Shown here: positions 1 to 10,097 of the stretch, one piece after another | How positions within the stretch are numbered: the first letter of the stretch is position 1 | Layout of the letters: the number at the start of each line of letters is the position of its first letter | Source: Pyrenophora tritici-repentis | Taxonomy: Eukaryota; Ascomycota; Dothideomycetes; Pleosporales; Pleosporaceae | Length of the DNA: 64,000 nt | Direction of reading: 5' to 3' | Assembly: GCF_003171515.1 (NCBI RefSeq) | Contig: NC_089390.1 | Span: 6,386,001 to 6,450,000 of the forward strand | Notes under the pieces: model-generated | What the model was told of the DNA's origin: nothing | The model's database searches: none | The model's input: only the letters and a program-made list of their open reading frames with translations | Translations under genes and position numbers: made by a program

Positions 1-1031
1 CGCTTGAGTGGCTTGTCTTGGGGTAGTGGGGGCGGTAAGGGCAGCCCCAACCTCGCACCTGTTGGCAGCCATCGCGCCAATGGTACCTCAGGTCTCGGAA
101 AAGAATCAGGACCTTGGAGCAACAACGCTTAAGTCTACACAACTAAGCCTATCTATTTGCGGCTCTCTGCGATACCAATGTCTCTTACCCGCGGTAAAGC
201 CGTAAGTCGAAAACGTGGCTTTCTCACATGTTCAAAATCGGGTGGAAATCTTTAGCGTTTCTGGCGACTTGCATACGGGCCATTCACTCTTTTACGTGGA
301 CCCATAATTTTCATAATTTTTCAAGCAACATTTGATGCTCGGCATATACAAAAAAGTCTTTAGGCTTCGGCTTCGGATATTCAAGCGGGCACGACTAGGC
401 ACATCGTACGCGATGTGCTGCTCGCCCTTTTTCTTTTCCATCTATCCCTGCACCATTTTCAAAGGAGTTGTGCGTTCCTTCTTTTTTTTTAACAATCTAC
501 GGACAACGGAGTTCAACTGCACACATACATCAAGTCAGCGACATGTTTTCGCGATAGGGCCTTCTCCAGATCTACGTGGATCGAAACATTTTCCTTATCA
601 TGAGCATTTACGATGGATATGAAATGAAGATTAGTAGTTTAGTTTACTGTACATATATACTTGATACTTACAAAACATCTTGAGTGATTACAAGAGCCAA
701 GCGTAGATGTGAGTATTAGTGGTGTTTGCTGTTTGTGGTGTGAATGATCAATGCGAACTTGAACCAATGTTTTGGGTGACATAAAATACTGGACAGTGTG
801 GGTAAGCACCCAATAGATGAGTCTGACGACTACAGTGGCTTTTTGACACTGCTATGTCCAGTATTTTATAACACCTGGGTGTAGGGTCCGTACAGAAGAT
901 TATAGATGTAGCGTATCTTTCCTTTATCAAGTGTCGCGCTTCTAGATTCTATCAAGACAACGAGATCTACTACTACTATCTACACCTCACACTTTCGGAC
1001 CCAAGGAACCTCTAAAACTGGCCTTGTAATC
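1..1031. other. Intergenic, left edge of window
   Basis: No gene recognised. Short open frames here have no family features. The only structure is an inverted repeat at 781-795 and 855-869, listed separately. The right part is probably the 3' flank of the ligase gene that ends at 1032. Confidence 0.6.
781..869. repeat. Inverted repeat (foldback), possible MITE remnant
   Basis: A perfect 15-bp inverted repeat: ATAAAATACTGGACA at 781-795 and its reverse complement at 855-869. The 59-bp spacer would be the loop of a hairpin. Outside the arms a GGTG motif recurs imperfectly on both sides. No target duplication is clear, so the MITE reading is only an inference. Confidence 0.5.
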
Positions 1032-2737
1032 TTACAACTTCGCCTTTGCCGAAACACCCATTGGCACATCCGTCTTACTCCTCTCCTTCAACAACCTTCT
1101 CAAAATCTTGCCACTCGCACTCTTGGGCACCTCATCCACAAACACAACGCCGCCTCTCAGCCTCTTGTGATTCGCCACTTTCTTATTCATCCATTCGACT
1201 ATCGCCCGCGCTTCTTTCTCGCCCGCTCCTGCACGCTTGGATGCGACAATATACGCCCTAGGAATCTCTGTATGCTGCTGTTCATCATTGACGCCAATGA
1301 CGGCTACATCGTCGATCAAGTCGCTCTCCATGAGTTTGCCCTCGAGCTCTGCAGGCGGAACCTGGAAGCCCTTGTATTTGATGAGTTCCTTGACGCGATC
1401 GGTGATGTAAAAGTTGTGTTTTTCGTCTTGGAAGCCAATGTCGCCGGTTTTGAAGTAGCCGTCGGGGGTAATTGCGTCTTTTGTCGCCGCTTCGTTCTTC
1501 CAGTAGCCCTTGAAGATGTTGGGGCCGGACATCCAGAGCTCGCCGACTTGGCCGGGACCTAGCTCTGTGCCGTCTGCGGCAATGTATTTGGCGTGCATGT
1601 TGGGGAGGAGCTTGCCGACGCTGCCGACGGAGGAGTACCATTCGTCCCAGGGCTGGAGGGTGAGGTGGGTTAGTGAATTGTAGAGAAGGGGTAGATGTGG
1701 TGGTTGCGTACCTGGCCATGTGTCATGGGGCTTGTTTCGCTGAGACCGTATGCTTGGGTAATCTTGATGTTCAGTCTCTTGTGCACGGATTCGACGAGCT
1801 CTTTTGTGAGAGGAGCGGCACCGCTTGTCATCATCTTTATGGACGAGAGATCGTACTTTTCCACCATTGCGTCGCGGGACAAGCGCACGATGATGGGGGG
1901 CGCGACGTATACAAAGGTGATCTTCTGGTTCTGAATTGTTTCCAAAAACGTCTTCATGTCGAAGCCTGGCATAACAACGAGCTCAATACCCCGGTGTATC
2001 GTTTGTAGCACTAGCGCCATGAGCCCGTAGATGTGAAAGAACGGAAGCACGCCTATGAATTTGTCTTCTGACGAGTACCATTTCCCGATCGCTCCTTTTG
2101 CAAGAAGGAGGTCAGATACCATGTTGCGGTGGCTGAGCATGACACCTTTTGGCAGTCCGGTAGTTCCAGAGCTGTATGCTAGGAATGCGAGGTCTTGAGG
2201 GTCGGCCTTTCTTCTGCGATAGTTTGGCGTTCCAAACGATTTCACAATGGCAGTCCAGTGCTTGTACCTGTTTGCACTGTGCTTCTCAGGACCTAGCAGG
2301 ATCAGACGTTCATCCGGAATACCGACTTCCTTCGCTGCCTGGACCGCGGTGTCGAGAAACGCCATAGTGGTAACAAGTGCTTTGGCCCCTGAGTTCTTAA
2401 GTTGGTAAACCAATTCATCCTTGGAGTATCCGGGGTTGGCAGGTGTAACAATGCCACCTGCGTAGAAAGTTCCGAAGATGACTGGTGGGACGTCGATGTC
2501 GTTTGGTGTATACAATGCCAGTATATCATTTTTCTGCCAATCCCAGAGATCCCGTAACCCAATGCCAAACTGTGTTGCGGCCTTCTTTACGTCCGAGAAG
2601 GTGTAATTGCGGTCTGATTTGACCGCACGGTATATGACTTTGTCATCGGAAAATTCGCGATCCTTGCGATCGAACGTCAGACCCCAGAGGTCCACATCGG
2701 GAATCTCCACGTCAGGATAAGGCGACTTGGTAGGCAT
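1032..2737 (-). CDS. 4-coumarate-CoA ligase-like acyl-CoA synthetase, peroxisomal (PTS1)
   Basis: Member of the ANL adenylating superfamily; such enzymes join a carboxylic acid to CoA through an acyl-AMP. Two exons, 2737-1712 and 1652-1032, with an intron at 1653-1711; the product is 548 residues. Motifs in order: the AMP-binding loop LAYSSGTTGLPKG (about residues 187-199), YGLSETSP (about 331-338, just before the splice), GYFKTGDIG, the hinge region with TDRVKELIKYKG, and KSASGKILRR with the late catalytic lysine. The last three residues are AKL, a type 1 peroxisomal targeting signal, so the enzyme probably works in peroxisomes on an aromatic or medium-chain acid. The true substrate cannot be read from the sequence. 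The start at 2737 is the first ATG of the frame and gives the usual N-terminus (MPTKSPYPDVEIPD). Confidence 0.93.
1653..1711 (-). other. Intron of the CoA ligase-like gene
   Basis: 59-nt GT-AG intron, donor GTACGC and acceptor CTCCAG on the minus strand, phase 0. Removing it joins THGQ to PWDEW, the expected sequence of the family. Confidence 0.9.
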
Positions 2738-5057
2738 CTTGTACTTGTATGCTATATGTGACGGGCAGGCAAATGAAAAGGTGCAAAAAAGTTCGGAGAT
2801 GGTTCAATATGATTGGGCAGCTATATAGTACTGCACGTGGTAGCGAAAGGAGATGGTCGATAGTTGGAAGGAGGCGTACGTAGTGTAGCGGGAGCTAGTC
2901 AGCTTATTGCGGGGTACCTCGGCGTATGGTAGTAGGCCCGATGCACGGAGAAGCCTCGGCGAAAGACTGCTTGCTCGGATTTGACTTTTGATTTTATTGT
3001 AGACGGAATATAGGCGTTCCGTGAAAGAGAAAAGAGTAACTGTCGAAGTATGATATCATCGTAGATGCTTAGTTGGGATAAACTGTGGTCGTTGTCCCAA
3101 AGAGGCAGGTAGCCAAGCTTTGGATTAGTCGCCTCTGATGCGTCACATACCTCGGCTTCCAGCAGCAACTACATGTAGGCGTGCTCGCAAGCTCATGATG
3201 GAAACTGACTGAAAAGTAATTAGTAAAAATTGTTTCTACTCAATTACTAGAATTTCTCCTCTCATATCGTGTTTTCAAACACGCAAGGCGCGAGTGAATA
3301 TTTCACGTGATCAGGCCATCGGAATCCTTTAGTGCTTACGAAGTCCTGATGAATGACAGTCTCTTTTCTTGTTCGCTTGAATATCATGCCTGTGATATCG
3401 AACAAAGCTGAAGGGGTGATAAGAAGTCTGCTGATGATGCTTACCCCCACGTGCATTCAGCCAGTGTGTGTCAACCGATCGGGAGATGCGAAAGGTGGAC
3501 ACGCGTTGGAGAAACGTGTCTACGACCGCGAAAAGCGAAGAGCACGGGTTGATCTTGATCGGCTCACGCTACACAGTCGAGCCAGAGCAATGTTCCGGGT
3601 GAACCGGTCATACAAGACGGGTGTCGTGGCCTGCGTAGTGGTTATACGGCTTCGGCTGGGCACAGTTTCGGATCGATGATGGCGATCTGACGATGGAGCA
3701 GTACAGTACCCAAGACTGGGGCCCCACACGCCATTTGCACGTCGATGTCGAGGCTGCGTGATCGGGCCGTGGGTCAATTCACCTATCCGTTCCGAAGCGG
3801 CTCTGGGTACGGAGAAATTTGCATTCATATGCAAGCGGATATCAAAGTGCATGATACAGTAAAGCACCTCACAGGGCAGCGCAATTGCTTGGGGGGTGGC
3901 GCGGCTAAGGGAACCGTTCCCGCACGGGCGCACGGCCTACCGGAAGGGTGGGAACATGGAAGGCGCGAACTGCGACTGCGTGCGAGAAGACCCACCATCT
4001 ATTATCATCCTGCTCACCCCATCCGGGTGCTCACTTGGAAAGAGAGGTTTTTTGCCGGTTGCCGCTACTCTCCCTGACCGCACTTGGCTACGAAATTACC
4101 GCGGAGTGTGCCAGGCTATCACCGCTTCTAGAGCCGTTATTGTATCTCACGACAGCACCAAGTCGACCCAGGGGCTTACCGTACGCACTCCCAATCGGTC
4201 TTGCAACCTCGACCTCCGTTGACCACCCGGACAGCTGGGTCGTCCCTCCAGCTCGCCGTGTCCGCTTCTGCATCGCCATTGGCTGCCGAGTGCTGTGCCG
4301 TGGGGAGGCTTGGACTTTCGAGGACCCATACGGCGTCATCGTCTAGGTGTGTGCGGAAGAAGGGTAATTTCTCTGCAGCGTGATAATCTGCACCACAACT
4401 GGGTCCTACAGGCCGTCTCAGCTGGCAGGGAAGCCGGCCTTAAGCAAGTGTCACCGGTAGCTACTTCTAATCCACAGGATGGGTAAGTGCCCCCCGACTC
4501 CCCCTCCCCCAAGTCGCCATCCGTCTTCCGCGCGCCATCACGGTCCTGCTTTTTTTCACCTCACATCTTGCACCCGACTCTCCTTGCTCGCTGACACTTG
4601 CCCACCAGACTCTACAGGGGATACATATCGTCCAAGTGACCGAGTAAGTACTGCCGTCCCTTCTTCTTCTGTCATACGCATCGGAGCCGCCGTCAAGTGA
4701 GTAGTGGGCTGTGGGGAGCGAGTAGTGAGGCTGGATCCTGGCGCCTAGATCGGTATACGGGCATAGGGCGGGATCATCGATTTCCGTCTTTGATGCTGCC
4801 TACGCTTGAAAACCTTGGGCAATAATTCCCTTCACACTCGAACCTTCACAGGGTCGTGGGTGCGACCAGGTCACGTGAGGGCGGCAACTGCCGTGCGGCG
4901 GCGTGTTGTTCCCAGCTCCGAGCTGCTACTTACTCGTCCACTCGCGCATCCTCTCTCAAACCTCATCAACGCGCGAGCCCCAACAGCTCGCATCTCCATA
5001 CGACTACCTCAATCAGCCTCATCGTCTCGGCCGATTGCCTCTGTTACATTTGCAATC
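2738..5057. other. Intergenic, shared upstream region of two divergent genes
   Basis: No gene recognised in 2.3 kb. The left part is the promoter side of the ligase gene. The right part is the promoter and leader of the RNA-binding protein gene. The leader is rich in C/T and has GTAAGT-like sites near 4485 and 4644 that could begin 5'-UTR introns. Several open frames at 3.3-4.5 kb overlap on both strands and show no protein features. Confidence 0.5.
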
Positions 5058-6730
5058 ATGTCGTACGAAACTGACAACTATGACCAGCGCGACCGCTCAC
5101 CTCGTCGTCGATCTCGCTCACCGCGACGCTCCAGACGCTCTTACTCGCCCCGCAGCCGCTCGCGCAGCCGTGAGGATTACCGTCGCACAGAACGTCGCTC
5201 GCGCTCTCCAAACAGTGGCGCCCAAGCTGCGGCAGGTGGTTATCAGTCTTACGGTGCCGGTCGAGGAGGCTCATCGCGACCTGTCGAGAACAAGGGCGAG
5301 ATGATGCAAAGTATTAGGGATTCTTCGCAACAAGACCGTCGCGTCTATGTGGGAAACTTATCATACGATGTCAAGTGGCACCACCTGAAGGATTTCATGC
5401 GTCAAGGTACGGCATCCATTGCGCCGCGTCAAGAGTTGGGCTAACGTGGAAAACAGCTGGTGAAGTCCTCTTTGCAGATGTCTTGCTGCTTCCCAACGGA
5501 ATGTCAAAGGTAACAAAAGATGGCTTGTCTTGTTCGTGAGAAGGATGGAGGTTGACTGGCCCGTGCTTGGGTGTAGGGCTGTGGTATCGTGGAATATGCG
5601 ACCCGGGAGCAGGCGCAGAACGCCGTTGCATCGCTCAGCAACCAGAACCTAATGGGCCGCCTCGTATACGTTCGCGAAGACCGAGAGGCCGAGCCTCGAT
5701 TCAGCGCCCCCGGCGGCGGCGGTCGCGGAGACTTTGGCGGTGGAATGGGCCCACGCGGCGGCTATGGAGGTGGTTTTGGCGGTCACCCAGCTGCTGGTGG
5801 CGCCGGTGCTGGACGACAGGTCTATGTTGCCAACGTTTGTACCCCGTTTTCTAACCTTTTCTAGTATTTGGTCACGTTTACTAACATGTTTATATAGCTT
5901 CCCTATAACGTAGGCTGGCAAGACTTGAAAGACCTCTTTCGTCAGGCTGCCAACAACGGTCAAGTGCTTCGCGCTGACGTCCACACCGCGCCTGACGGCC
6001 GTCCTAAGGGCTCCGGCATCGTTGCATTCGAGACACCCGAGGACGCACGCAATGCCATTACCCAGTTCAACGGCTATGACTGGCAGGGCCGAAACCTAGA
6101 GGTTCGTGAGGACCGTTTCGCCGGTGCTCAGGGTGGTTTCGGCGGCCGTGGCGGATTTGCTGGCGGTCGTGGAGGCTTTGGTGGAGGCTTTGGACGTGGT
6201 GGTTTTGGTGCCCGTGGTGGCTTCGGTGGCGGCTTCGGCGGTCGTGGAGGCTATGGCGGTGGTGCTGGATACGGTGGTGGTGCTCCTGGCGGCCCTGCCT
6301 TCGACCCCAATGCTGCTCCTGCTGCACCGAACCCGTTCACAGACTATGCTACCGCAGGTGGAGAGCCTAGTAACACCATCTACGTCCGTAACCTTCCCTG
6401 GTCGACTAGCAACGAGGATCTCGTCGAGCTCTTCACTACTATCGGCAAGGTCGAGCGCGCTGAGATTCAGTATGAGCCCAACGGCCGCTCTCGTGGAACT
6501 GGTGTTGTCGAATTTGAGAAGGCTGCAGACGCAGAAACCTCTATTGGTAAGATTTCTGCCACCCCAAATACTATGCATATGCTAACAAACTCCCAGCCAA
6601 GTTCACCGGTTATCAGTACGGTGGCAGACCCCTGGGCCTGGCCTATGTCAAGTACACTAATCTGGGTAACGGCGACGCCATGGAGGGTACTGAGCACACA
6701 GGTGGCTTGACTCAGGATCAAATCATGTAA
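5058..6730 (+). CDS. SR/RGG-type RNA-binding protein with three RRMs (Gbp2/Hrb1-like)
   Basis: Five exons: 5058-5406, 5457-5509, 5577-5834, 5898-6546 and 6597-6730; 480 residues. The N-terminus (about 1-60) is rich in RS and SR dipeptides. RRM1 spans about 93-170 (RVYVGNLSYDV), RRM2 about 215-292 (QVYVANLPYNV), then a Gly/Arg-rich stretch of GGRGG and GGFGG repeats, then RRM3 about 378-455 (TIYVRNLPWST). This order, SR then RRM-RRM-RGG-RRM, is that of yeast Gbp2 and Hrb1, which bind mRNA with the TREX complex and accompany it out of the nucleus. The start is the ATG opening MSYETDNYD. The frame is open upstream of it but has no family features there. The RGG block is a likely site for arginine methylation. 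Confidence 0.92.
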
Positions 6731-7066
6731 TCCGGTCTCGGGTATACGGAGTTTCCTTGACGTGGCAAATATTTGCTAGTTCGTTCATGCGAACTATATG
6801 TGTGTTCCGCTTATGAGCGCCGTCATGTTACGAGGTTCTTTGATCTCATGTTTCGAGTCTCTCCTCGGAGAAGAGGGTTGAGAATAATTTGCTCAAGCTT
6901 TCTGATCAACGGGGATACTGCGGAACAAAATTTCATTGTCTAGGGAAAATGGCTAGCTGTCAAGAGGTAGCTTCAGATCGCATGGAGATCTCATGGGTTC
7001 ACAACCGGTCCTTCTGATATCGTGATTATGTTCGTGCATTTTGAATATTGAAGGACGTGAGAAGCT
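6731..7066. other. Intergenic between convergent genes
   Basis: 336 bp holding the 3' ends of the RNA-binding protein gene (+) and the mitochondrial carrier gene (-). No terminator motif or other feature stands out. Confidence 0.6.
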
Positions 7067-8099
7067 TTATGGCTGCTGCAGTAGCTTCATCGTCCATTCA
7101 TATACGGCCCATTGTACGGCATTGACAACGAAAGCTCGTACACTACATATCCCAAGACCTCTAAAGAATACGCCCATACCCTCTGTCCGGTATGCTAAAC
7201 TTGCGATTTCGACTGAACTCAATCGCTTCCATTGCGTCTCTGTTGGCAATAGCAGGCCCTGTTCACTCTGTGCTGCCGGTGCGTGTAGAATTTGAGTCTG
7301 CACCCTCGTCTTGATGACATCCAACGGAAAGATAGAGGCCCAGGTAATCACCCCGGCCAGACCACCACACAACAGCACTTTCATAGCCGTTTCTCTATCC
7401 GAGTCATTTGGCGAACTCCAGGCCTGTTTGGACAGCTCATAGGACCAGAAACTATCCCTCGTCAGCGGTCCGATTCTTCATTCTCCAACTCCCATCTTCG
7501 CAGACTCACTAGAATCCATAGCCCACCGCATCCCTCACACTAGTTATACCACCACCATAGTATAACCCCCTGATTCCCTCCGATCTCCACACATCTCTCG
7601 CTATAGTCCAAGACGTTGTTGCCGCATGGGTAGAGACCTGCGCCCGACACTTTACAAGCTCAGTAGGCGCGCTGACGACAAAGGACGCAAGACCGCCCGT
7701 TGCGCCAGCGAGAAAGACCTTTGAAAAGTTGGTCGGCGACGAGGGGTTCTCGTGGAGTAGGGAGAGTGTGCGGTTATATGTTACGAAGAGGAGGGCATTG
7801 AGCGCGCCGTAGGTGAGTATCGGTGCTGTTGCGCCTATACTGAACCGGTTTGCTCGTTAGCTTCTTGTAGTTTCCCTTTTTTTCCCTCTTCATCGCTTTG
7901 GTCGATTCTTACCTCGCACTAGGGATCCGGCATTTTCAAAGTTCCCTTTGAAGGATGTTGGGGAAGGGAGGGGGGATGTAGCTTCGAGGGTTTGGGCGGC
8001 CTTGCCGGCTTGGAGTCGCGTTTTTATGAGGTCAAGTGGGTTGCCAATTATTATTCCAGCGGCGCCGGATACATAGCCTGCCCAGAAATCGGCGGACAT
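7067..8099 (-). CDS. Mitochondrial carrier family (SLC25) transporter
   Basis: Three exons, 8099-7913, 7834-7510 and 7451-7067, giving 298 residues, the usual length for the family. The fold has three repeats of about 100 residues, each opening with the carrier signature PX[D/E]XX[K/R]. All three are visible: NPLDLIKTR near residue 20, APTELVKCR in the middle and FPLDVIKTR near 210. Such proteins exchange metabolites across the inner mitochondrial membrane. The PLDLIKTRLQ opening resembles the carnitine and basic amino-acid subgroup, but substrate cannot be assigned from this. The acceptor of intron 1 is the second AG (CAGTATAG), because the first one would create a stop. A transposon end lies only about 100 bp upstream of the start codon. 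Confidence 0.9.
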
Positions 8100-8199
8100 G
8101 ATGATTTGGAGAGGCTAGGTGGGATGGGGGTCGAGGGGCTACATTGTTGGTTTGGGATTGTAAGGGTAGTCGAGGGATGGACAGCCGAGGTTTGAATTA

Positions 8200-8240
8200 A
8201 CGTGTCCGTGCACCTCGTGCACGGATTCATCTCGTGCACG
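8200..8240. repeat. Palindromic repeat, putative left end of a pogo-type element
   Basis: After a TA at 8198-8199 comes ACGTGTCCGTGCACC. Arms TCCGTGCAC (8205-8213) and GTGCACGGA (8217-8225) form a 9-bp hairpin. The decamer CTCGTGCACG occurs at 8214-8223 and again at 8231-8240. The other pogo element in the window also begins TA-ACGTG. I found no matching right end near the transposase ORF, so this looks like a one-ended relic. Confidence 0.45.
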
Positions 8241-8341
8241 CCGAACACTATCTTAGCGATCTCAAAAATGAGGCTGTACAACGCCACATAATAGCTCAAT
8301 ATTAATAAAAACGTAGTATAGCAGTAATCAGATGCTTGCGA

Positions 8342-9988
8342 TCAACTTGTACTATCTATATTTTTGTGGGAGTTGACGTTGCGGCCACGTGATGTGACTT
8401 TGGCTGGAGTAGCAGATAGCTCATCTCCAGCTTGAACACCAGCGTGAGCAGCGCCAGCGCGTTTTTGACGCTTGTTACTTGGTGAGAGTACTTGTGAGGC
8501 TTTACGCTTGCGTTGTTGAGCTTGTTGGATATATTTTTTCTGGTGTTGAGCTTCAACTTTGCGCGCGCGTTCAGCTGCTTTCTCAGCTCGCTCAACCTCC
8601 CTCATCTCTTTGAGCCTCTGCCTCTCTACACGCTTCTCCTCGAGCTCAACTTGACGCTGCAGTTGAGCCTCCTTACGCTGCTTCTTGGCCCATGCTTTTT
8701 GGAGTTTCTCCTCCGTCTCATCTCGCTCCCGTACTGCTTTTCTAGCTCGAGCCTCACGCAACTTGCGAGGAGACCAGAAGACAGAGCCACCGTGATACTC
8801 CTGGCGCTGTTGAAGGTCAAGAGCTTTGCCCTTCTTCCTGTGCTTCTTTTTGTGTTGAAGAGCCTCCTTTAAGCCCTCATTCTCATGCTTTAAAAGCTCA
8901 TTCTGAACAGAGAGATGGTGGACGCTTGAACGCAGCTTTCTTGCCTCATACTGATGGCTATCAGTGACAGCAGCTCGAACTAATCGATCTATCTTTCTCC
9001 AATCATGATCAGAGAGCCCTGACGATGAGCTTCTCTCAGCTTCTGGCGTGCTGGCAAATCTACGAAGGATAACGTTGGCATCTATCGGCCAGATCCCAGT
9101 AGCTTCGAAGGCCTTCAATATAAGGTTCTCTGTGAAGGAGGATATCCATGCGCTCCAGAAGAGTGGGAAGAAGTCTCCTTTCTTGATTGGGACGAGGCCT
9201 TGAGCCTTATGGAGATGATTGGTGAGCTCGTTGAAGTAGGCTTGAGAGAGTGGCTTAAATAGCACTACATCGAGCGGCTGGAGCGTGTGAGTCGAATGGG
9301 GAGGAAGGATCATGAGGAGAATGCTATGGCGATCGCAGTACTTGATAAACTCCATCGTGACATGAGATCCATGGCCATCAAGGATGAGTAATCTCCATCT
9401 CCCTGATCGCTGCTTTGTACAGCGATCAAACACCTGCTCAAGCCAAGCTAGACCAATGTTATTGTTTGACCAGCCTGTTGGAGATGATGAGACAAAGATA
9501 TCATGTTCTCCTGCCTTGATATCCTCTACCCAACTTGATCGTATAGCTCCTTTCGCAGATGCGTAGATGAGGCTTGGGGGCAGCGAGCTCCCATCGGCGC
9601 AGCAGCAGGCCAGGACTGTCAGAAACTCGCGTGATCCATCCTGGAGAGATGCTCGAACCTCCTTCTTCTCCCATTGACGCCTGCTGAATATTCTCTTGCT
9701 TCTGCCTATCAAGCCAATCAAGAAGCCCTTCTCATCCATATTGTATATATCTCGAGCCTCAAGGTGGTATTCGGTGATCTTTCGATGCAGCAGCTCGAAG
9801 TAGAGTCTATACTTTGACTCAGAATCAGCCAGGTGGCGCGTACGATCCATGGCGCTGGTCCACTTTGAGATGACCGTACGAGGATGAACACCAGTCAGCT
9901 CTGAGATCTGTGACGTAGACTTGCGTACAGGAGGTGACTTTAACGTCACAATTAAGACACGGGTGTAAGAATCAGTATTAGGAGACAT
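8342..9988 (-). CDS. Chimeric transposase: Tc1-type HTH start fused to pogo/Fot DDE_1 domain
   Basis: One open frame of 548 codons. Residues 1 to about 40 (TDSYTRVLIVTLKS, KSTSQISELTG, HPRT) match the N-terminus of the Tc1-like transposase encoded next door at 10098-11405. From about residue 41 the protein is a pogo/Fot DDE_1 transposase: YNMDEKGFLIG with the first Asp, LLILDGHGSH with the second, and PPHSTHTLQPLDV with the third acidic region. The psq and CENP-B DNA-binding domains that normally precede this catalytic core are absent. The C-terminal third is a long Lys/Arg/Glu coiled coil, common in fungal copies. The frame has no stop or shift. Whether the fused protein works is unknown. 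It could also be a pogo copy that lost its 5' end by recombination. Confidence 0.8.
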   Translation of the reverse strand: MSPNTDSYTRVLIVTLKSPPVRKSTSQISELTGVHPRTVISKWTSAMDRTRHLADSESKYRLYFELLHRKITEYHLEARDIYNMDEKGFLIGLIGRSKRIFSRRQWEKKEVRASLQDGSREFLTVLACCCADGSSLPPSLIYASAKGAIRSSWVEDIKAGEHDIFVSSSPTGWSNNNIGLAWLEQVFDRCTKQRSGRWRLLILDGHGSHVTMEFIKYCDRHSILLMILPPHSTHTLQPLDVVLFKPLSQAYFNELTNHLHKAQGLVPIKKGDFFPLFWSAWISSFTENLILKAFEATGIWPIDANVILRRFASTPEAERSSSSGLSDHDWRKIDRLVRAAVTDSHQYEARKLRSSVHHLSVQNELLKHENEGLKEALQHKKKHRKKGKALDLQQRQEYHGGSVFWSPRKLREARARKAVRERDETEEKLQKAWAKKQRKEAQLQRQVELEEKRVERQRLKEMREVERAEKAAERARKVEAQHQKKYIQQAQQRKRKASQVLSPSNKRQKRAGAAHAGVQAGDELSATPAKVTSRGRNVNSHKNIDSTS

Positions 9989-10021
9989 AGTAACGATACT
10001 GTCGGATCGTGAGTATCGGTA

Positions 10022-10048
10022 CAGAGGTGCCTTTCAAAAGTTATTGCT
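10022..10048. repeat. Left TIR of Tc1-like element
   Basis: 27-bp terminal inverted repeat, differing from the right copy only at its second base (A instead of G). Confidence 0.92.
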
Positions 10049-10097
10049 GACAGGGGGGTCTCCTATTTGACCGAGAAACTACCGAAATACAGACAGA

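Noticed and set aside
4480..4700. 5'-UTR introns from GTAAGT-like sites at 4485 and 4644
   Set aside because: Acceptors cannot be chosen without transcript data; not listed as features.
4806..5057. N-terminal extension of the RNA-binding protein upstream of MSYETDNYD
   Set aside because: The frame is open but has no family features and lies in a C/T-rich leader; homologous proteins start at the SR-rich part.
6096..6585. Antisense and alternative-frame ORFs of about 160 codons over the RGG region
   Set aside because: Gly/Arg repeats leave all frames open; only the RRM frame shows domains and correct splicing.
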